Part shown: piece by piece, positions 7,875 through 16,114 of the stretch | Layout: every line of letters starts with the position of its first letter | How positions within the stretch are numbered: position 1 is the first letter of the stretch | Source: a virus | Length of the DNA stretch: 29,226 nt | Reading direction: 5' to 3' (one strand) | IMG/VR virus record: IMGVR_UViG_3300033149_005320 | Location: 1 to 29,226 of that record | Made by a program: the position numbers and the translations under genes | Notes under the pieces: model-generated | Seen by the model: only the letters and a program-made list of their open reading frames with translations | Database searches by the model: none | What the model was told of the DNA's origin: nothing

Positions 7875-8441
7875 ATGGCAGCAGCATTTAATGTAGTGTT
7901 GGACACAGGAGGAACAGACAACAATCCAGGATCAAGTGACGTAATAGACGCCTTGGGCCCGCCAACTCTAAGGTTCAAGCAGGCAGACAACTCAACGATA
8001 GACGCTAACGATCCTATACCGATTCCAGCAGCAGGTTCAGAGTACAGCAGATGGAAGCAGATATACTTGAAGTGCACGACAGCGCCGAGCACCAAAGTCG
8101 ACAACGTAAAGTTTTACACTGACGGCAGTGGATTCGGAACAGGGATAACAGTAAATGTCGGTGATGGAGTGCAAGTACATAACAGCGGAGCGACTACTGG
8201 CTATGATGTTTCGGACGCAAACGAAACAATGACGAATCACACAGATGTATCAGCAGTAACTGACGCATTCACTTATACAAGTGGATCACCAAGGACATGC
8301 ACGATTTCAGAAACAGATAGCCAAATCGATGCAATTGACGAAACAACAGACTATCTTGTCCTGCAAATGGTTGTGGATAACACAGCAAGCCCGGGAGATC
8401 TCGCAAACGAGACGTTTACCTGGCAGTACGACGAGATATAG
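7875..8441 (+). CDS. Ig-like structural protein, probable virion surface component
   Basis: This encodes 188 residues rich in Thr, Asp, Gly and Ser, with alternating beta-strand pattern and no signal peptide. The strand SRWKQIYLKC and the ending LANETFTWQYDE recall virion surface proteins of tailed viruses. GGAGGTGTGT lies upstream; the ATG at 7871 is in another frame and stops at once, so ATG 7875 is used. Codon choice (many AAC, ACA, GAC) differs from the portal gene and looks like a highly expressed or separately acquired gene. Head decoration, head fibre or neck protein are all possible. Confidence 0.6.
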   Translation: MAAAFNVVLDTGGTDNNPGSSDVIDALGPPTLRFKQADNSTIDANDPIPIPAAGSEYSRWKQIYLKCTTAPSTKVDNVKFYTDGSGFGTGITVNVGDGVQVHNSGATTGYDVSDANETMTNHTDVSAVTDAFTYTSGSPRTCTISETDSQIDAIDETTDYLVLQMVVDNTASPGDLANETFTWQYDEI

Positions 8442-8452
8442 GAGGGAAAAAC

Positions 8453-8626
8453 ATGCCTGAAAAAAAGGAACTGGCTCACACGGTTTGCTTTAAGTGTGGC
8501 AATCCAATTGCCAAATCCGAAGGCAATCCGATAAGGAGCGAGGATGGAAAAAGGTGGCTTGGCTGGGGATGTTTGAAGTGTTTTCCTGACGCCAAACCGT
8601 ACGAAGAGTTAGAAAAAGAAAAGTAG
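8453..8626 (+). CDS. Small zinc-ribbon protein
   Basis: This encodes 57 residues. Two CxxC pairs (CFKC at 12-15 and CLKC at 40-43) with a tryptophan-rich turn WLGWGC between them form a classic zinc ribbon. GGAGGG lies 6 bases before the ATG, a strong ribosome binding site. It sits within the fibre cassette. The role is unknown; such small ribbons often mediate protein or nucleic-acid contact. Confidence 0.75.
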   Translation: MPEKKELAHTVCFKCGNPIAKSEGNPIRSEDGKRWLGWGCLKCFPDAKPYEELEKEK

Positions 8627-8662
8627 CTGTTCAGTAGTTACTAAAAAGGAGGGACCAATACA

Positions 8663-9211
8663 ATGGACTCCAGCATTTATTGGAAAGCAATCTATAAGGA
8701 TGGCACGAGCTTGTGCCAGTTTGAAGAAAATGGAACCGAGAACAAGTACCCGGACATTGACCGGTACAAACTAACTGCTTTTGAAATCCGAAAGGCTGCA
8801 GTTGGAGAGCAGCCGGACAGGCTTTTGTTCAAAATGTTTATAGAGCCGGGCCGCAGGTTGATTTACAGGCGCAGAGTTTTGGAGAGAATGCGGTTTGGGA
8901 AAGCAGAGCCAGAGCTTGTTAAGAGAGAGATTGTTTATTTGGTTGGCTGGCAGGCTACTATTGGCGGTCGGAATGTGCAGGATATTGCTTATGTTTTTCC
9001 TGATGGGCATGTTGAGCTTGCAGGCAAATGGAGAGAAGCCCCTTATAATGCGATAGGAAATCCTTTATCGGTTGAAACGAAGTGTTATGACGAGAGACAT
9101 TTTACTGTTGGCGCGGTGCTTTTGAAAAAGGGAAAGAAGGAAGTGTCTGCTGGAGCGATTCTGGTCAAGAAAGAAACAAAAAAGGAGATTGAGGATGGCA
9201 AAGAAGTTTAA
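8663..9211 (+). CDS. Virion-associated protein with two FTADA-like repeat units at its C-terminus
   Basis: This encodes 182 residues from ATG 8663, with AAGGAGGG upstream. Residues 1-60 hold WKAIYKDGTSLCQF and YPDIDRYKLTAFEI, a pattern I recall from small proteins next to fibre genes in tailed viruses. The rest of the core is beta-rich. Residues 147-174 hold two degenerate units of a 14-residue repeat, FTVGAVLLKKGKKE and VSAGAILVKKETKK, related to the repeats of the next gene. It overlaps that gene by 17 bases. It may be a fibre-attachment or fibre-assembly partner; function is not established. Confidence 0.65.
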   Translation: MDSSIYWKAIYKDGTSLCQFEENGTENKYPDIDRYKLTAFEIRKAAVGEQPDRLLFKMFIEPGRRLIYRRRVLERMRFGKAEPELVKREIVYLVGWQATIGGRNVQDIAYVFPDGHVELAGKWREAPYNAIGNPLSVETKCYDERHFTVGAVLLKKGKKEVSAGAILVKKETKKEIEDGKEV

Positions 9212-12182
9212 GAAAATAAATGACAATACCTTTAAGTTAGCCATTGGCAGCGAGGAAATAGAAGTCGGAAACAAAGATGCTGCTGAATTTAAGCCCTCTG
9301 CAAAGCTCAAAAAGTGGGGCGAAGAATGCTTTTTAAATATTGGTTTGCCAACAACCGAGAATGTTTCTGCAGTAATTGAATATGACAAGCTTAAATGGAA
9401 AGGGAAAAAAAAAGAAGTAGTATTTTATGCTAAGGACAAAAAGGTCTATGAAAGCCTGAGCGATACAGGCATAGTTTATCCTTCTCTGGATGACAGCCAT
9501 ACTGTCGAGATTGTTGGAAGCGATCCACAAAAGCTTTTAATTGATGGCGAAGAGTGGATGTCGGATGCGAAGAGCGAAGTAGATTTCCACAAACAAATTG
9601 CCGACGCGGCAACCGGTGACGTCCTTGTGGCCGGGCTGGGCCTCGGGATAGTGCAAGAGTTCCTGCTGCAGAATCCGGCAGTGACATCAGTCATCACAGT
9701 CGAGGCCGTCCAGGAAGTGATTGACAAGCTGCAGGAAATAAAACCGCAGATCTTCGTCGGGAAGCATACAATCGTCCACGACGACTGTTTCTCATACTGC
9801 CAAACAACAAGCAAAAAGTTCGATTACATTTACGGCGACATCTGGATCCAATCAGGGCCGCGGTACTTCTATGAGTGGGAAAAGTTTGAAGCAGCTACAA
9901 GCCCTCTTCTTAAAGCCGGAGGAGTTATTGACTCTTTCCTGAAGAGGGACTATGAGCGCGCAATCTGTGAAACAACCGACGCCTTTGAAATGGAATTAAT
10001 TCTGAAAGAAAAGCCTTCAGACAATAAATTCCTTTTCGACATAGAAACCCAGGGCCTCAAATTCTACTATCAGAAGTTCCTGACACAGGAAGAAAAAGAC
10101 GCCGGCTCTTTCAGGTTGCCTGATGTTGAAGGCAGCTATGCCGTCTATCACTCGTTTAAGAAAAACAACAAATACAAAGCAGGGAAGGCATTCCATATTT
10201 ATAGGCCCAAGGCCTTTGACGCGGACGGAAAGGAAACCTGGTGTGTACTTCACATTGACGAAGCAGCCGGCAAATTAGAAATCACCGTGCCGCAAGAGTT
10301 TTTGGATAGTGGAAAATACCCAATTATTATAGATCCGACATTCGGTGAGACAGAGAAAGGCGGAACGGTTTGGTCAATTACAAATGCTTCTGCTGTAACA
10401 GGATCATCTTTTACAATGCCCGCTTCAGGAACAGGGAATTGGATAAAAGCATATATACTTGAACAGGGAATTGGTTCTACATCCCACTTGTCAAAAGCAG
10501 CAATATATGATCACAGCGATTCTACCACAATCACAAACGGAGTTACTGATGAGGAAACGATCCCTGCAGCACAGGATGCGGATTTCCAATGGACGTTCGG
10601 TACAGATCCAGATCTTACAAAAGACGATGTTTATATTTTGGTTTGCTGGGCTGCAACAGCTGCAAGAACCAATGTAAATATGTATTATGATGATGGTGTT
10701 GGAACAGAGCAAGGGCATGAATATGACAAAGCATATGACGGGACTTTTACAAGCCCTGCAACATTCTCTCACTTAGATGCGACATTTACAATTTATTGTG
10801 ATTATACAGTTGGAGGCGCAACAGAAACCAAAACCTTCATAGCAGACGCAATCCTTGTGGATCGCTTGACGAAAACATTCACTGCGGACGCTTTCTTGTT
10901 GGCGCATGGCCTGACGAAGGAATTCACAGCAGATGCATATTTGAGGAAAATCGGGACGAAAGAGTTTACTGCTGACGCTTACTTGCGAGCAGTGCAAACG
11001 AAAGTCTTTACAGTGGATGCGTACTTGCGCAAGACAGGGAGTAAGGAATTTGTTGCAGATGCTGTGCTAGTGGACCGGTTGACAAAGCAGTTTTCAGCGG
11101 ACGCCTTCCTGCAGAAAGAACAGAGCAAAGAATTTGAGGCAGATGGGATCCTGGTAAACAGGCACACGAAGGAACTCACAGCAGACGCGTACCTGCGAAA
11201 GCCATTCACTAAGACGTTCTCGGCAGACGCTTTTCTAAGGGCAGTGCAAACAAAGGAATTTACTGCAGACGCATACTTGCAGAGCCAGGGCCTGACAAAA
11301 GCCTTCACCGCAGACGCTTACTTGAGGAAATCATACACGAAACAGTTCACAGTGGATTCATATTTGCAGAGTAAAGGTCTTACAAAAGCTTTTACTGCCG
11401 ATGCGATTTTGCATGTTGCGACAGTAAAACAATTTACGGCAGATGCAATCCTGAAGGCTACATTCACAAAGGAGTTCACAGCAGACGCTTTCCTGAGGAA
11501 GGTTCAGACAAAGGAATTTACTGGGGATGCGATAGTAGTCAACAGGGAGACGAAGACGTTCTCTGCCGATGCGTTCCTGCTGGCAACGCAAACAAAAGCA
11601 TTTACTGGGAATGCGGTGGTTGTTGACCGGCTGACAAAAACCTTTACAGCAGATGCATTACTACGAATAATTTATTTCAAATCATTTACTGCGGATGCAT
11701 TCTTAAGAGCCGTTTTCACGAAGACGTTTTCTGCGGATGCTTTCCTGCAAAAGAAGGGATTGACAAAGACCTTCAGCGCGGACGCTGTGTTGCGCTTAGT
11801 AGCAACGAAGGAATTCACTGCTAATGCTATTTTGAAGGTAAGGAAAACGAAGGTCTTTACTGCGGACGCTTGGATCAGGCTCCGGACAACAAAGACCTTT
11901 ACAGCCAATGCTATCCTGAGAGTAGTAACAATAAAGACCTTTACTGTTGACGCAGTGCTAACAGGCACCGGGACAAAAACAATGACGGCGGACGCGATCC
12001 TTCACAGGTCATTCATAAGGCATCAGTTGGACGTGCATCTCAGGGACCCGAGGCTTACAGTAGAACTGCGAGATCCGACGCTCGATGTTAAGCTGAGGAA
12101 GCCGTCGCTGGATGTGGAGACAAGGAAAAGAGATCTTGATGTAAAGCTGAGAAAACTCTCATTGGACGTGGAAATTGCTTAA
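9195..12182 (+). CDS. Giant repeat fibre protein with an embedded SAM-methyltransferase-like domain
   Basis: This encodes 995 residues. ATG 9195 is chosen because GGAG at 9184-9187 is 7 bases upstream; TTG 9189 is too close. Order: residues 1-90, start of a beta-rich fibre module (FKPSAKLKKWGEECFLNIGLPT). Residues about 91-262 are a class I methyltransferase/spermidine-synthase-like domain with VLVAGLGLGIV (143-153) and Glu170 after the second strand. Residues 263-390 resume the fibre module (FEMELILKEKP, then FDIETQGLKFYYQKFLT, GSYAVYHS, YPIIIDPTFGETEKGG). Residues 391-541 are beta-sandwich. Then come 28 repeats TKxFTADAxL of 14-15 residues and a C-terminus of 9-residue LDVxLRxxx repeats. 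It is probably a long virion fibre. The embedded domain has more GC-rich, C-ending codons. Enzyme activity is not shown. Confidence 0.85.
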   Translation: MAKKFKKINDNTFKLAIGSEEIEVGNKDAAEFKPSAKLKKWGEECFLNIGLPTTENVSAVIEYDKLKWKGKKKEVVFYAKDKKVYESLSDTGIVYPSLDDSHTVEIVGSDPQKLLIDGEEWMSDAKSEVDFHKQIADAATGDVLVAGLGLGIVQEFLLQNPAVTSVITVEAVQEVIDKLQEIKPQIFVGKHTIVHDDCFSYCQTTSKKFDYIYGDIWIQSGPRYFYEWEKFEAATSPLLKAGGVIDSFLKRDYERAICETTDAFEMELILKEKPSDNKFLFDIETQGLKFYYQKFLTQEEKDAGSFRLPDVEGSYAVYHSFKKNNKYKAGKAFHIYRPKAFDADGKETWCVLHIDEAAGKLEITVPQEFLDSGKYPIIIDPTFGETEKGGTVWSITNASAVTGSSFTMPASGTGNWIKAYILEQGIGSTSHLSKAAIYDHSDSTTITNGVTDEETIPAAQDADFQWTFGTDPDLTKDDVYILVCWAATAARTNVNMYYDDGVGTEQGHEYDKAYDGTFTSPATFSHLDATFTIYCDYTVGGATETKTFIADAILVDRLTKTFTADAFLLAHGLTKEFTADAYLRKIGTKEFTADAYLRAVQTKVFTVDAYLRKTGSKEFVADAVLVDRLTKQFSADAFLQKEQSKEFEADGILVNRHTKELTADAYLRKPFTKTFSADAFLRAVQTKEFTADAYLQSQGLTKAFTADAYLRKSYTKQFTVDSYLQSKGLTKAFTADAILHVATVKQFTADAILKATFTKEFTADAFLRKVQTKEFTGDAIVVNRETKTFSADAFLLATQTKAFTGNAVVVDRLTKTFTADALLRIIYFKSFTADAFLRAVFTKTFSADAFLQKKGLTKTFSADAVLRLVATKEFTANAILKVRKTKVFTADAWIRLRTTKTFTANAILRVVTIKTFTVDAVLTGTGTKTMTADAILHRSFIRHQLDVHLRDPRLTVELRDPTLDVKLRKPSLDVETRKRDLDVKLRKLSLDVEIA
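9462..9980 (+). other. Region encoding the embedded methyltransferase-like domain
   Basis: Residues 90-262 of the repeat fibre. An N-terminal beta segment HTVEIVGSDPQKLLIDG leads to WMSDAKSEVDFHKQI, then the glycine loop GLGLG, an acidic strand end VE at 169-170, and FDYIYGDIW (209-217). This is the order of spermidine-synthase-type Rossmann methyltransferases. Codons here are often C- or G-ending (gac, gtc, gcc, ctg), unlike the flanks, most clearly from 9600 to 9870. Confidence 0.7.
10827..12014 (+). repeat. 28 tandem repeats of a 14-15 residue FTADA unit
   Basis: The consensus is TK-x-F-T-A-D-A-x-L-x4. I count 24 units of 14 residues and four of 15 (those ending in GL), which sum exactly to the 396 codons present. 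The DNA copies differ widely, so the array is old or under selection against exact repetition. Confidence 0.92.
12027..12179 (+). repeat. Six short 9-residue LDVxLR repeats at the fibre C-terminus
   Basis: Units LDVHLRDPR, LTVELRDPT, LDVKLRKPS, LDVETRKRD, LDVKLRKLS and a partial LDVEIA follow the 14-residue array directly. Alternating hydrophobic and charged residues suggest a beta-helical or trimeric stem tip. Confidence 0.85.
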
Positions 12183-12191
12183 AAAAAGAAT

Positions 12192-12199
12192 TAAATATA
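12192..12199 (+). promoter_or_regulatory. Possible archaeal TATA box
   Basis: TAAATATA inside an AT-rich stretch right after the repeat-fibre stop. If used by an archaeal TBP, transcription would start near 12220, before the second fibre gene. No mapped start is available. Confidence 0.3.
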
Positions 12200-12208
12200 A
12201 ATAGTAGG

Positions 12209-12310
12209 ATGAGGGATATAGAAGGAATGTGCATGACTTGGATGGGAAGGATTGACCAGGAAAAAACGCAGGGCCTGGGGGCTTATAGCACATTGAGGGG
12301 ATTGAGTTGA
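12209..12310 (+). CDS. Possible 33-residue micro-ORF
   Basis: ATG 12209 opens a 33-residue frame whose stop overlaps the TTG start of the next gene (TTGA at 12307-12310). No clear ribosome binding site lies before it, and the protein has no recognised motif. The overlap fits the tight packing of this genome, but the frame could be chance. Confidence 0.3.
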   Translation: MRDIEGMCMTWMGRIDQEKTQGLGAYSTLRGLS

Positions 12311-14268
12311 AAATACAAGGTGGAAAAGTAAGCCACAAGAAGCTCAAGGACTTGAATTCTGAAGAGTTTATGCACTTGACTGGCGAGGAGTATAGGACTC
12401 TTACGAAGGGAAAGAATGCTGACAAGCTGCATGTCCATAAGTTTCCTGAAACTTTTGTCGGCGGAGGAGGTGGAGGCGGCGGAGTGAGTGCTTGGATTGG
12501 CTTGACTGATACACCAGGTGCTATTGAAGCGTTGAAGGGAGTGCGAGGTAATGCTGCGGGAGATGCTTTGGAGTTTTATACAGTCACGGATACTGATGAA
12601 AAGGTTGCAGTTGATTCCGAAGCTGTTGCTGGTTATCTTGGCGCGGCTTCTAATGAAGGAGTGTTAAGAACTGGTTCTAATTTGTCTTATGTTGATGGTG
12701 GGGATTTTGTCACGCTTGATGTGGATTCTGCGAAAGTGACTAACTGGGATGCTGGCTATTCTCATATTTCTTCTGATGGTTCAAGCCATTCAAAAGTAAC
12801 TGCTAATGAGACAGCGATTGCTTTGAATACTACACATAGGGGAAGTGATGGAAGTGACCATTCGTTTATTGATCAGTCTGTTATCTCTGGAGCTTCTCCT
12901 ACTTTTGATGGTTCTAATTTTACTGGGATTCCAGATGGTGCACTTGATCTAAATTATGTTAAAGCTTCAGGAGATACGATGTCAGGAAGCTTGAGCATTT
13001 ACGACACTCTTAGCGCAACACTAATAGGATTCAATGATTACTCTATGTTGGATAATTACAATAAAAACGAGCTCCATGACGCTTATTATCGGGGAACAGT
13101 AACCTACACTATTACTGGACCTGGTTATATACCAACAAGCTCAAACAACCTGTTTGACGGTGTTGAGGGAAGCAGGCTTACTCTAACAGGAGCAGACGCC
13201 AGCACAGAGCTTCAAATAGACATAGAACTTGATGAAGCACTGCCAACATATTTAAGCGCAAAATGGCAGCCGTTTGTAAACTTCAGAACTTTCACAGGAT
13301 ATTCTCACTTCAAAGGAATAGAAGTTTTTGTTTCCACCGACGGAGTGAATTATGTGAATCCTAGCGGGGATGCTTGGAAAACAACAGACTCAGCAGCAAA
13401 CTATACCTACAATGGGCTTTGGCAGGGCGTGGAAGGAGTGCCGACTGATGGCTGGCCGCCCAAGTTCATTCGCTTCGTGTTCACAGACCATTATAACACA
13501 GGTTATGGTTCAAACCCAGAACGAGTATATCTCTCAGAAATCGGGTTAAGGCACAGGCTTGCGCCTTGGAGCAGAAAATATGCCACGAAAGTAAACAGTA
13601 AATACTGGGGAACACACAATTACTACCCGAAAGGAAGCGAAACCACTCCAAACATAGAAATAGACGCAGAAACTGGCGCAATAACGACCAAAATGCTGGC
13701 TGTTGGTGATGCGACAAACTACACTGAAATCAAATCAGATGGCTCGCTTGTTTTTCATGGAACTGCAAGAACAAAGAAAAGTATTTGGATTCAAGCAGAA
13801 AGCTTGAGAGCACCCGGAACAAATGGAGCAACATTCACAGATGCAGGAATAACGGGAGCGTGGGAGTTTGCAGATAATGTTACAAGATATGTGGTCTGCA
13901 AGTTTCCGCTCAGAACAGACATTGACAGAACAGAAGATATTGAACTTGTATTAGGCTGGTTTTCGTCAGCTACAACAGGAAATTGTAAATGGCAAATAGA
14001 ATATCTGTTGCGGGGCGAAGATGAGGATATGACTGCTGTAGCTGAAAGTACTGAAACACAAACAGTTGCTTCGTCTGAAACAGCTAGTGGTTTGGTTCTT
14101 ACAACTTTCACAATACCGTCTGAAGACATATCAGAAACAGACCATTGCGTTTTAATCAGAATTGCAAGAGTTGGAGGAGATGCGGCTGACACTATGAGTG
14201 CTTCTGCTTTGCTATCAGGTTTATGTTTCCAATTTACTTCTGACAAAATAGGCGGTGTGATGATATGA
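12307..14268 (+). CDS. Fibre protein with polyglycine hinge and discoidin-like domain
   Basis: This encodes 653 residues with a TTG start; GAGGGG at 12295-12300 supports it. The N-terminal 50 residues (LNSEEFMHLTGEEYRTLTKGKNADKLHVHKF) look like a virion-attachment segment common in fibres. A run of eight glycines at residues 53-60 forms a flexible hinge. Residues 60-230 are low-complexity fibre stem. About 270-420 resembles an F5/8 type C (discoidin) carbohydrate-binding domain: NNLFDGVEGSRLTL, LQIDIELDE, FTGYSHFKGIEVFVSTDGVNYV and PKFIRFVF. The C-terminal 200 residues form another beta-sandwich. It is a probable receptor-binding fibre. Codon style changes near 12960, hinting at a mosaic origin. 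Confidence 0.75.
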   Translation: MKIQGGKVSHKKLKDLNSEEFMHLTGEEYRTLTKGKNADKLHVHKFPETFVGGGGGGGGVSAWIGLTDTPGAIEALKGVRGNAAGDALEFYTVTDTDEKVAVDSEAVAGYLGAASNEGVLRTGSNLSYVDGGDFVTLDVDSAKVTNWDAGYSHISSDGSSHSKVTANETAIALNTTHRGSDGSDHSFIDQSVISGASPTFDGSNFTGIPDGALDLNYVKASGDTMSGSLSIYDTLSATLIGFNDYSMLDNYNKNELHDAYYRGTVTYTITGPGYIPTSSNNLFDGVEGSRLTLTGADASTELQIDIELDEALPTYLSAKWQPFVNFRTFTGYSHFKGIEVFVSTDGVNYVNPSGDAWKTTDSAANYTYNGLWQGVEGVPTDGWPPKFIRFVFTDHYNTGYGSNPERVYLSEIGLRHRLAPWSRKYATKVNSKYWGTHNYYPKGSETTPNIEIDAETGAITTKMLAVGDATNYTEIKSDGSLVFHGTARTKKSIWIQAESLRAPGTNGATFTDAGITGAWEFADNVTRYVVCKFPLRTDIDRTEDIELVLGWFSSATTGNCKWQIEYLLRGEDEDMTAVAESTETQTVASSETASGLVLTTFTIPSEDISETDHCVLIRIARVGGDAADTMSASALLSGLCFQFTSDKIGGVMI

Positions 14269-14717
14269 TTGTAGAAATAGGTGAGGAAACAGTTTTTTAC
14301 GCTTCTTTCGTGAACCCGGAAGGAAAGCGAGCAGTGCTGGTTAGCCGGCCAGTTATTGAATTGTTCCTGGAAAGCGAGTCTGTTTTCAAAGCCAGAATGC
14401 AAAAGGAAAAGAACTATTTCTTTTTGAAGAAAAAAATAGAGCTAAAGCCAGGAAACTATATGGTTGCTTACTCTGCAGTGGATACCGATGGAGTAAAATT
14501 GCTGGGTGAAGAAAATTTGACTGTTGTTGAAAAGAATATAGAAATCCAGAAAATGAATGAAGAATTGCAGAAATTCGGTAAAATATATAAAGGGGAATGT
14601 AAGAGTATAATAGAAAGATTGAAGAAACAAGCCGAGAACGTAACAGCAATAAAAAGCATGTTGAAAAAGTTGTTACCATCTAAGAAAATCGAAGAGCTGG
14701 TGATGAATGAAAAATAA
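14265..14717 (+). CDS. Small Ig-like plus coiled-coil protein, unknown
   Basis: This encodes 150 residues and overlaps the previous stop as ATGA. Residues 1-90 look like one beta-sandwich domain (IGEETVFYASFVNPEGK and ELKPGNYMVAYSAVDTDG), similar in style to Ig-like phage domains. Residues 90-150 are a charged helix with heptad spacing. It may cap or attach the upstream fibre. It also overlaps the protease gene by 11 bases, linking the fibre cassette to the head genes. No family is recognised. Confidence 0.6.
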   Translation: MIVEIGEETVFYASFVNPEGKRAVLVSRPVIELFLESESVFKARMQKEKNYFFLKKKIELKPGNYMVAYSAVDTDGVKLLGEENLTVVEKNIEIQKMNEELQKFGKIYKGECKSIIERLKKQAENVTAIKSMLKKLLPSKKIEELVMNEK

Positions 14718-16002
14718 GTTTGATTTTCTTTTAAGTGAGTATGAAGAGCGGGTCAAGGCTCTTGAAGACTCCTTGGAGCAAAAGGTGCAGCAGCTTGGCG
14801 ATGTGAACAAGCGGCTTGCTGTGGTTAATGAAAGGATTGAAAGTCCGCGGGTTGACGCGGCCTTGGAGGCTTTGAAAAAAGTGTTGAATGATCCCGAGCC
14901 AGAAGTGACTGAAAAGTATGTGCGGATAAGACAAAAGCCTCCAGGACAGTACGTGCGGATGAGGACGATCACGATTAGCTCGGCGAAGGGCATCAAAGCA
15001 GTCATCGGATTCAAGAAGGGCGGCGGAAGCGAAGTGCAATCATACTTGTTTGACAAGAAGAAATGGACTATTGCAACTGCAAAGAAATGGATTGCAGAAC
15101 ACAAAGGAGATTCGCTAAGCGACATGGTTCTATTCGACAAACTGAAAACTGATGCGGAGTGGACTACTGCTTACATTAACACTTTTCCAAACAGCAGTTT
15201 TGCTGTTGTGGAGCCTGATTATAAAACCGGGAAGACAAAGAACAAGGCAGCAAGGCATTTGCCTTTTAAAGACAAGAATGGTAAAATTGATTTACCGCAT
15301 TTAAGGGCTGCTCTTGCGAGAATGAATCAAATTAAGCCGGTGACAAAAAGCATTTCAGTTGCTGAGTTGAGAGCTAAGGCCAGGAAGGTTTTAACTGTTG
15401 CAGCAAAAGCAAACTTGAAAAGCAGCCAGTTTGCTGATGAGCTTTTAACCGACATGATTAGTGCGCTTTCTGTTGAAAGGAAAAACGTGGACATGGCTGA
15501 CAGCATCATGGTTGACGAATGGATTGAGACAGACGATGGAGTGATTTTTAAGGATGTTGTTTTTACGAAGGAAATGGTGCAAAAGTATCCGGACGGAATG
15601 CATTACAAGCCGGCAAGCGAATTGAAGGCAGCGCTTGATTCTTTCAGAGGCAAGCCGGTTGTGGGTTGGACACATCCAAAGGAAAAAGTAGTGACAAGCA
15701 TGAAGCAACAGGTCGGTCATATTGTTTTTGACTCTGTGAAGTGGGACGAGGCTCGAAAGAGAGCTTATGGCGATATTTTTATCAAGAAGGACCCAAAGAA
15801 CCAGAAGCTTATCGATGTGATTAAAAAGAAGAGACTGGAGGATAACAGTATTGGGTTTCGTTGTGATATCGTTAAAATGCCTGGGGAATTCCAGGGCCAG
15901 CATTACGATTATGTTCAAAAAAACTTTTTTATGGACCATCTTGCACTTGTTTATCAGGGAAGGGCAACCAGCAGAGATGGTGTTGGCATTAACGCATTTT
16001 AG
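14707..16002 (+). CDS. Three-module prohead protease-like protein (DUF2213/XkdF-like)
   Basis: This encodes 431 residues. After a coiled-coil N-terminus (5-60) there is a module with SYLFDKKKWTIATAKKWIAEHKG (112-134), then one with SSFAVVEPDYKTGKTKNKAARHLPF and DLPHLRAALARMNQIKPVT (163-213). The C-terminal module (about 262-431) matches phage DUF2213-type maturation proteases: WTHP with His323, GHIV with His338, DNSIGF with Ser381, and a final FFMDHLALVYQGRA with His411. These positions are candidate catalytic residues. It would trim scaffold and capsid during head maturation, and the scaffold, decoration and capsid genes follow. The order of modules is recognised from similar metagenomic virus proteins; activity is inferred. 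Confidence 0.72.
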   Translation: MKNKFDFLLSEYEERVKALEDSLEQKVQQLGDVNKRLAVVNERIESPRVDAALEALKKVLNDPEPEVTEKYVRIRQKPPGQYVRMRTITISSAKGIKAVIGFKKGGGSEVQSYLFDKKKWTIATAKKWIAEHKGDSLSDMVLFDKLKTDAEWTTAYINTFPNSSFAVVEPDYKTGKTKNKAARHLPFKDKNGKIDLPHLRAALARMNQIKPVTKSISVAELRAKARKVLTVAAKANLKSSQFADELLTDMISALSVERKNVDMADSIMVDEWIETDDGVIFKDVVFTKEMVQKYPDGMHYKPASELKAALDSFRGKPVVGWTHPKEKVVTSMKQQVGHIVFDSVKWDEARKRAYGDIFIKKDPKNQKLIDVIKKKRLEDNSIGFRCDIVKMPGEFQGQHYDYVQKNFFMDHLALVYQGRATSRDGVGINAF

Positions 16003-16043
16003 TCCAGAAAGGATTATTTTTTCTTGAAAAGTTGTTGAAAAAC

Positions 16044-16081
16044 CGTTAAGAATATAAAGGAGTTCTGCAGATATAAGGGCG
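16044..16081 (+). promoter_or_regulatory. Shared cis-element, copy 2 (before scaffold gene)
   Basis: It has the same CGTTAA, 13 bases, TTCTGCAGATATAAGGGCG layout as copy 1. The variable part here holds AATATAAAGG, a good TATA-like match, and the scaffold TTG start is 33 bases downstream. Confidence 0.6.
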
Positions 16082-16114
16082 GATTTAATCCTTAACAATT
16101 ACGGAGGGATTTGT

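Noticed and set aside
10827-12014. Repeat array considered as CRISPR
   Set aside because: The repeats are diverged, in-frame protein repeats without spacers, and no cas genes are present.
12307-14268. Possible diversity-generating retroelement target in the fibre
   Set aside because: No reverse transcriptase and no template repeat are seen in the window.
5511-16081. Direct repeats as insertion-sequence or attachment-site ends
   Set aside because: No transposase or integrase lies between or beside the copies, and both sit at matching distances before head genes, so a regulatory role is simpler.
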